In this document: in pieces, positions 57,951 to 64,000 of the stretch
Layout: each line of letters begins with the position of its first letter
Position numbering within the stretch: position 1 is the first letter of the stretch
Source: Paragonimus westermani
Lineage: Eukaryota > Platyhelminthes > Trematoda > Plagiorchiida > Troglotrematidae
Direction of reading: 5' to 3'
Assembly (NCBI GenBank): GCA_008508345.1
Contig: QNGE01000276.1
Location: forward strand, 208,897-272,896
DNA length: 64,000 nt
Position numbers and translations under genes: made by a program
The notes under the pieces: model-generated
What the model was told of the DNA's origin: nothing
Databases searched by the model: none
What the model saw: the letters and a program-made list of their open reading frames with translations, nothing else

Positions 57951-60900
57951 TGTGCTGCGTTTCGACACTCACTACACCGTTGGTGAAGTACCTTAAGTTG
58001 TTATAACTATAAAGGTAAGTTGATGTTGTGAAATACCTCTTGGTTACAAAATAACCTTTGGTTATCTGTGTGGTTTGGTGAAGCTAAATGCACACAACAT
58101 TAATCATACTGTTTTGCCTCAAGCAACAGCCTAATTATGTCATAAAAGGACAAAGGTAGGAAAATCTGTTCTAAAATTATAGGATAGTCTCGTTTAATCT
58201 TATCGTACATTTTTTCCTTGACCTTATTTAAGCTTGAACTTCTTATTGGCTTCAGGTCACCTGAAGGATACTCGTTTTCCTCTTTATGTCTATCGGTCAC
58301 TTATGGAATTCGTATGAAAATGAGCTATTTTTCAACGGCAAACTTGTCTGGGCGGACAGCAAGATAGCAGTTTTGCACAGATTTTGTGCAATAGAGAGCA
58401 GTTTGTTTTTGACCTACTTCTAAAGTTGATGTCTATCTGTATAAATATAAAACAAGTACAGGTAGAATTCTTTTGGAGGTAAGACATGGTAGCATCACAC
58501 ACAAGGTTTACTGAAACACACGAGAAGTGATAACATCATTAGTAGCAGTCAGTTAGTTTCAAAATCAAAATTCCGTACATTTATGACAGTCAACTACTGA
58601 CTGACATATCTTATAACTCAGGTAACGGACATAACCTCCACTGGAAGCAACTACTTTGTACTAGGCAGGTGAAACCCCTAATTGTTTAAGCTTTGAAGGC
58701 TGTGTGGCTTGAGTCTATGGTGCACGGTTCGCTAAACCGTGCCGGTTACTGGAGCACGGTCGGCATTCACTCTCTTTAGTTCATGCATTACTTGGCAACA
58801 AACCGGACATTTTTCCCATGTCAAAGTTTGCTTGTTTTCAACTCTATTGGTTGTTGTTATGTGAAGTCTGTTTGATTCATTATATCTGCTGTCAAACAGC
58901 AGTCCATCACTTGCAAATAAAACCAGCTTCCACAGTTCTCACCCACTGTCATGATCAGTATGAATGGACTGCAGTTTACCATGTTGGGTTTACGAGCAGA
59001 AGTTATTGTAATGCAATACCTTAAGACAACGATGAGTGAACAGTGCGCGTATGAAACTCACTTTCCCCACCTACGCACAAATTCGTTAATAACCGCTTAC
59101 TAATAAGAGTGAAATGTGACCGTATACTTGGCCTGCGATTCAGCCAATGTTCTTTTTGACGGCTTTGTCTAGAAAAAGAAGCGTTACTGATGAGTTAAAA
59201 TGTGCAAGGTAAAGAATGCGTTTACGACGTCAAAGATTGGAATCTTTAGTTTTGGAGTTCACTACCTGTTCTGTCATCTGCTTTCTTCACCTGATGCTTC
59301 CCGTGTGTTTAATGATCCAACTTAAACCAAACCAAAGGATCAAATGGACTGTCGTTAGATATTATCTAAAACTGTACTGAAATTTTGGCTAACCATTGTC
59401 GGTAGGTCCGTGGCGCACTACATTGCGAGAAAATACTAACTTTTAATGGGCTGCTAATTGATACTGTTTGAACTGTTTGAGAAATCCGACCGGGACAATC
59501 AATCCCTTGGATCATTTGGTAGATTCCATATGAGTCAGTGAAGCGAATGGGTGACAGAGTCCAAGTGTGAAATATTTGAGCTCCTGGTACGGCTTCGTGG
59601 CTCAGATCATAGATCTGACAAACCAATTATTAGTGATATAGTGAAACTGATCAACAATTTATTTGACTTGATGATGAAACGGGTGTGAAGCTAAGTTCAT
59701 ATGTTTACTAAACTGAGTGGATTGTACATCATTGATAGTGGGTTTGTTTCATGCTTTCTGAAAGGCGTTTGTTTGCAGATTTACATTGATGAGACTCAAG
59801 CCAAACCAATCTCTATCCATCTGGTTACTGGAATATGTGGGTAGTAGTTTTAAGTGATAATATTTGCTCCGATACAGCGTCCGTTGCAGCACCATGAGGA
59901 CTGGACGGTCCTTTAGGCTGTCTTCGTGACTGGTGCCATCCAGTTAAGTAAACGCGCATGATCTTGCTGTTGCAAGACACCAAACAATGCATGATGAAGT
60001 AAAAACATGTCTGCCACTCCGGAGGAAAGTCACTCAAGTTGGTTGAAAGACTAAGTGTTACAACATGCTCGTAACTTTCCGCATTTCTCAATCCATTTAT
60101 TGGTTTGTCATCTGTATTCTGTCTTTCGGTCTTCATCATCGGTCATCAAAATGTGTGATCCTTCACCACTACATAGATCTTGCGTATTGTTCATTGCAAG
60201 TTGTAAACGACTGTCACTTCGCATTATATATCCTTTTGGTTGATACTAAGAGTTTTACAATACGAAGATAATCTTGATAACAAATGTGTTTATCGTTTAA
60301 GGTAAAGTGGTTTTGTGGTATGTTCCGGTCATATCGATTAAGTGCTATCAAACTATATTGTACATAAATAAGGAAGCACATCTCTACCGAGGATACACTA
60401 ACAATCTCTCCGATAAATCTATTGCTGGAGGCGCATTGTTGGATTTGTTGAGGCTGGTCTGACACTTCTCTTTTCTCAAATTTAGTTTGCTAGGGACTGT
60501 TGAATTCATTGAGGTATGTTTAATATGGTTGTAGAAAGTCAATTCTATCTTTGTCTCCATTTTGCTTTTGGGTATATGTAGTGAACAATCAGGTAATTCG
60601 TACCCTGACAGCGCAAACAGAATGTGTTTTCTTTTTTAGTAATTATTTTTGCTTACCTTTTTCAATAGTGTTTTGTTTGCTACCACATTCATCTGTACCC
60701 AATTGTGAGCCCATTTCCCATTAAGTGGTGATCACTTTCTACCGCGTTTTGGGTTGCTCCATTTTACACGTCTTTTGTGGTTTATTCACATCCGGAGTGA
60801 GACAGAGCACGTTTATTATAATTTTGTCAGTGATATCGTATAAATTCCAATCATTTGACTCGTCTTTTCCGGTGTGTGTCGTGTGACTTAGTATTGTTAG

Positions 60901-61589
60901 AGGCGTCAAGTACACATCAATGGGTGGATTATCCCAATTCACGAGGAGTGATTCGCTCAGCATTGTACATGCAAGCGAACATTGAACAGGTATTGACGTT
61001 GACGGGCTAAAATATGCGATTCACAGAAGGATCTATGTTATTATCATAAAAAGATGTTACCATAACCACACTTGAAATCGAGCCATTTTTGCGAAGAGGC
61101 CTAGGCTCATTTAGACAAGATGTACTGCAAACCATGCTGTTGGAGTGAGAAAAAGCAAACATTACAAAATGGTTGTTCTACTTATGTTAATTCCAGTTTT
61201 ACATACGTAGCTGCTAGTTGAATTCACACTGTGCTGAACGAACCAAAAACATCTGATACCAACTGATTTTTCAAAGGATACCACGGTCGTTTTATCCTCC
61301 CGACCAGACTGAAGACTTAGCATTTAAGTGAAGAACGTCCGTTACTGTGTCTTCCGGCCAAAAACGTAAGCATCATAATTCATTTCGACTTGAAATCTCA
61401 AGGTCACTTAAAAGGTTTAAATATCCAAGGGTGTCGGATATGACCGTGTGTTTTGAAAAGGTGTCCTAATAATCAGTCCGCATAACGAGTGAGAATAAGG
61501 TTACAAACCACGGTTGGCGTAGACTCCAAAATTTGGAGTAAAGTTTACATCTACAGAAAATGCAAAGCTGTATAAATATATCTGATGGA
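57951..61589. other. no gene recognised
   Basis: A perfect 7-bp hairpin (CACGGTT/AACCGTG, 58723-58741) lies in a vaguely tRNA-like context. 60007-60080 carries the second copy of the repeat at 48722-48860. All open frames are 104 codons or fewer without known domains. Confidence 0.4.
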
Positions 61590-61745
61590 GGTATGACAAA
61601 AACATGTTGCAACTAAGGTTGGTTTTGGTGTCATCATCAGGCTAAATACAATATTTATATGGATTAATCGCGTACGAAAGTAATATAAGAATGGATGAAG
61701 GATTTGTCATCAATATCAGAAGCAAGTCTTTTTGAAGTGTGGTTA
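61590..61745 (-). repeat. diverged arm of the 37199-37726 repeat family
   Basis: 'catcatcaggctaaatacaa' followed by 'tttatatggatt' and 'ggatgaaggatttgtcatca' parallels the left arm at 37240-37330 ('cttcatcaggctaaatacaa', 'tttatgtgggtt', 'ggatgagggatgttgatca'). There is no inverted partner nearby. Confidence 0.5.
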
Positions 61746-62389
61746 GTTGACACCAAACGGTCGATTTTGCAAAATAAGGGTGACTACTTAGATCACGATT
61801 AATTGAACCGTTTGGTCTTGGCGTACACACAAAGTGTTTTGGCAATTCGCTTTTGGGTGCATAGTGAGGCAGGAAATCACAATACATTCACGAAGCCACA
61901 CTTCGACGACCTAGCTTCTTCGATAGACGAAGCCGTCCTTGACGTGACGAACTTTATTCATGTGCAGTATCAAAGTATAGGTGTCATCGGGAAACCTGTC
62001 TGAAACAGCTACTATCATTAGCTGTGTCCGAAAATCCGCACACGCATTACGGCCTCACAATCGTTTCAACTTCCGTTAACGGTAGTCAACGAAGATTTAC
62101 AGTTCGTCTGTGCTTACACAGATAAAACTTTCTAGACCAACTTTCCAACGAGGAGCAAAGCATTCAATTCCGAACAACGTTTCGACGTCCCATTTGGTAG
62201 ATCCTCACTGTAACCAGAACTAAACCAAAACTCAACAAAGCCTCGTTGAACATTCTAGATCACAACATTTATGCATGTGAGAGTAAGCTTCTGGAATTTA
62301 AATTTAAAAACATCTGATCATCACTTCCTTCTGACAAAGTTCCCAAGTGTCACCGCTTCGGCTGCCTTGTGAGCTACCATTGTCTACGT
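61746..62389. other. no gene recognised
   Basis: An open frame 61803-62003 (plus, 66 codons) has 'FDDLASSIDEAVLDVTNFI', which I cannot assign. Nothing else seen. Confidence 0.4.
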
Positions 62390-62745
62390 ATCATGAACAA
62401 GGCAAAGTTACTGCGCTTCCCGGCCAACTTACTTCTGGGCAGTCAGTGCAGACAACACTTAAGATCCGAAGTCAGCATGGCTACCACTGGGCTTAAAGAA
62501 GCACTTACCTCTGCAATCATGCTTCACACTCATCTACGTTATGTACAACTCACTATCTCCCAGGATACACGAAATACAGCCTTGTATGCAGTGCTTCAGC
62601 AAACAGTTCGAAACAACACATCTTCTCACATGCAGAACTTCCATCGGAGATCTGCTGGCAATTTGTTTGGCTGTTTATTAATTCAGCGCAATCGAGGACC
62701 CTTATTTCAAAACCTTCAGGGTTCTTCACCATCTGATAGTCGTCT
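62390..62745 (+). pseudogene. Ty3/gypsy RNase H relic
   Basis: The plus frame contains 'GLKEALTSAIMLHTHLRYVQ' and 'LTISQDTRNTALYAVLQQTV', which line up with the start of gypsy RNase H ('LKEAL..A..L.HP....L...TDAS..A.GAVLQQ'). The Asp of 'DAS' is displaced ('SQDTRNTA'). In the next frame, 'GDLLAICLAVY' matches the 'ELLAI..AV' helix, with Asp in place of the catalytic Glu. The frame change and altered residues make it an old dead fragment. It belongs to a gypsy lineage different from the one at 18-21 kb. Confidence 0.55.
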
Positions 62746-63579
62746 TGAGTAATTATTCTGACAGATATTTGACGCGGCCAGTCCGCCAGGTGAACTAAAC
62801 AGATCGCTTTTCTCTCTCTGTCTTCCTCGTGTCTACGGTTTTTTTTTTATCACGGACACCCTAGGCTTCTATACACACCAGGTCGATTGCGCACAACAAA
62901 CACTTTGCATTGCGAAAGCTCAATAACACTTGTATAGATGATATGAAGCGTGCCAACTTGTATATCGTTACGATGTCGCTGATAATCCCATTGAGTACCA
63001 GGGTGTATGACAAATTGGACTTTCTAGTCCAACCACGCAGCACTGTTTAAAAAGATCGGTTCCAGATGTACCGAAAAACTCGTCACACTAGGAGTTACGC
63101 GGATCGCTGAAACTCGTCAAGAATCGATCTGTTCGGGTTAACATGAAGTGTAACGTGTGGTATCGGGTTTACGGTAAACTTATTTACATGGGCTTCAACA
63201 TCAAACGATACAATTGCCACCTGCTGTGTGTTTTTCCAACACCATCATCATCACAAACAGCAATACATCAGTGTGAAACACTAGTGCTCAACTGCCACCC
63301 AACCATGATGAAGAAAACAAGCGAAGCTTGTATAAGAAGTGGGAACAAAACGATAGTAAGGGGGAAAGACCTAACTAATAAAAATAGCTGTCTATATTCA
63401 GACATTAAACATCAACGTGCCTAGACCTTGCAAACAAACAACCGCGCTGTAAGTGAAAGTAAGGCACCATTAACAAGACAGTCTCCTTACGGCTTCCACC
63501 AACCCACGTCATTAAATACACTCATTTCACAGACAACTTGGCCAAACAAGAACAGCATTCACGCCACTGAGCTCAGTTA
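62746..63579. other. no gene recognised
   Basis: Short open frames only; no repeat recognised. The RTE-like relic on the minus strand becomes readable from about 63580 upward. Confidence 0.45.
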
Positions 63580-64000
63580 GCTTCAATCTTACCTAACGTC
63601 TCAAGCCACCGACTCTGTAAGAAGCTAAGGGCCCAGCCCAGAAGACGAACTGGATCTACAGTGACCAACCTCTTCGTGAACGATTTAACTTGTCTACCCC
63701 AGGTCATACTCCGTCCATCTCGAACCTTGCGCTAGTCGGCCACAGCGTCAGCAAAGAGTGCACGGTGCGGAATGCGGCTAGCTGACATCCTTAATACATG
63801 ACCCATGGGCAAAAGAACTTGTTTGATCATCAGTGCTAACCGTCCGCTTTCTAACCTCCTCGTTGCTTGATCAATGGTGTCACCCGATGCAAGCGACTGA
63901 GCGAGAACATCAGTGGTCAAATACTTGAAGACGGTTCACGTTTTTCGTCCTGAGCGGACAAGCCTCGCTGCCATGAAGTGATACGACTCTCACTGTTGTT
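63580..64000 (-). pseudogene. RTE/CR1-like reverse transcriptase C-terminus, runs off the window
   Basis: Minus-strand translation gives 'MGHVLRMSASRIPHRALFAD', a TAG where Trp is expected, then 'RSMTWGRQVKSFTKRL', 'VDPVRLLGWA' and 'SRWLETLGKIEA'. These are the conserved C-terminal motifs of endonuclease-reverse transcriptase proteins ('LGHVLRM...R.P.R.LF', 'MTW', 'RWLETL'). Upstream, in another frame, 'RLQVFD'-like sequence can be followed toward 64000, implying a frameshift near 63850. The catalytic RT would lie beyond the window. It is probably related to the element at 52130-54192. Confidence 0.75.

Noticed and set aside
58695..58775. Possible tRNA-Ser (hairpin with GCT in the loop)
   Set aside because: The anticodon hairpin is good, but the T-arm and acceptor cannot be formed and the B-box is missing.

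Overview
The window looks like intergenic DNA from a repeat-rich flatworm genome, most likely a digenean trematode. This rests on AT-rich spacer DNA, no bacterial-style gene layout, and many decayed retroelements: Penelope-like elements with GIY-YIG endonucleases, an RTE/CR1-like element with an APE endonuclease, Ty3/gypsy pol fragments, and a tRNA-derived SINE family. There is also a broken small heat-shock gene resembling the two-domain alpha-crystallin 'p40' type known from flukes. The species is inference. I found no intact host gene, no rRNA and no convincing functional tRNA.

Layout. 1-10.8 kb: mostly featureless, with one old SINE. 10.8-12.6 kb: a minus-strand alpha-crystallin pseudogene touches a plus-strand gypsy integrase, followed by a polypurine tract and probable LTR. 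15.2-17.7 kb: a tRNA-like relic, a Penelope endonuclease with 3' tail (plus), a short dispersed repeat, and a Penelope RT-endonuclease relic (minus). 17.9-21.1 kb: the best preserved gypsy pol (minus), one reading frame broken by a few stops, with 54 bp of its own LTR edge apparently inserted in frame in the RT.

23.86-28.69 kb: an inverted repeat with two 1,555-bp arms that match wherever compared. Its outer right end falls on the only N in the window, so an assembly artefact must be considered. The 1.7-kb spacer holds more Penelope RT. 32.5-37.7 kb: a SINE, a 167-bp hairpin, a Penelope copy with RT and endonuclease head to head, and a 528-bp inverted-repeat element with a hammerhead-like motif. 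39.8-47 kb: SINE copies. 47.7-50.8 kb: a pair of 210-bp direct repeats and a second Penelope copy with an internal inversion. 52.1-54.2 kb: an RTE-like 5' region and intact APE endonuclease, cut in the RT by another repeat. 54.7-58 kb: SINE copies. 61.6-64 kb: a third piece of the hairpin family, a frameshifted gypsy RNase H, and the C-terminus of an RTE-like RT running off the window.

The genes do not form a pathway; the window records successive insertions. The most interesting pattern is that two independent Penelope copies each have the 5' part flipped relative to the 3' part, with breakpoints that fit twin-primed reverse transcription. Hammerhead-like cores recur in associated repeats.
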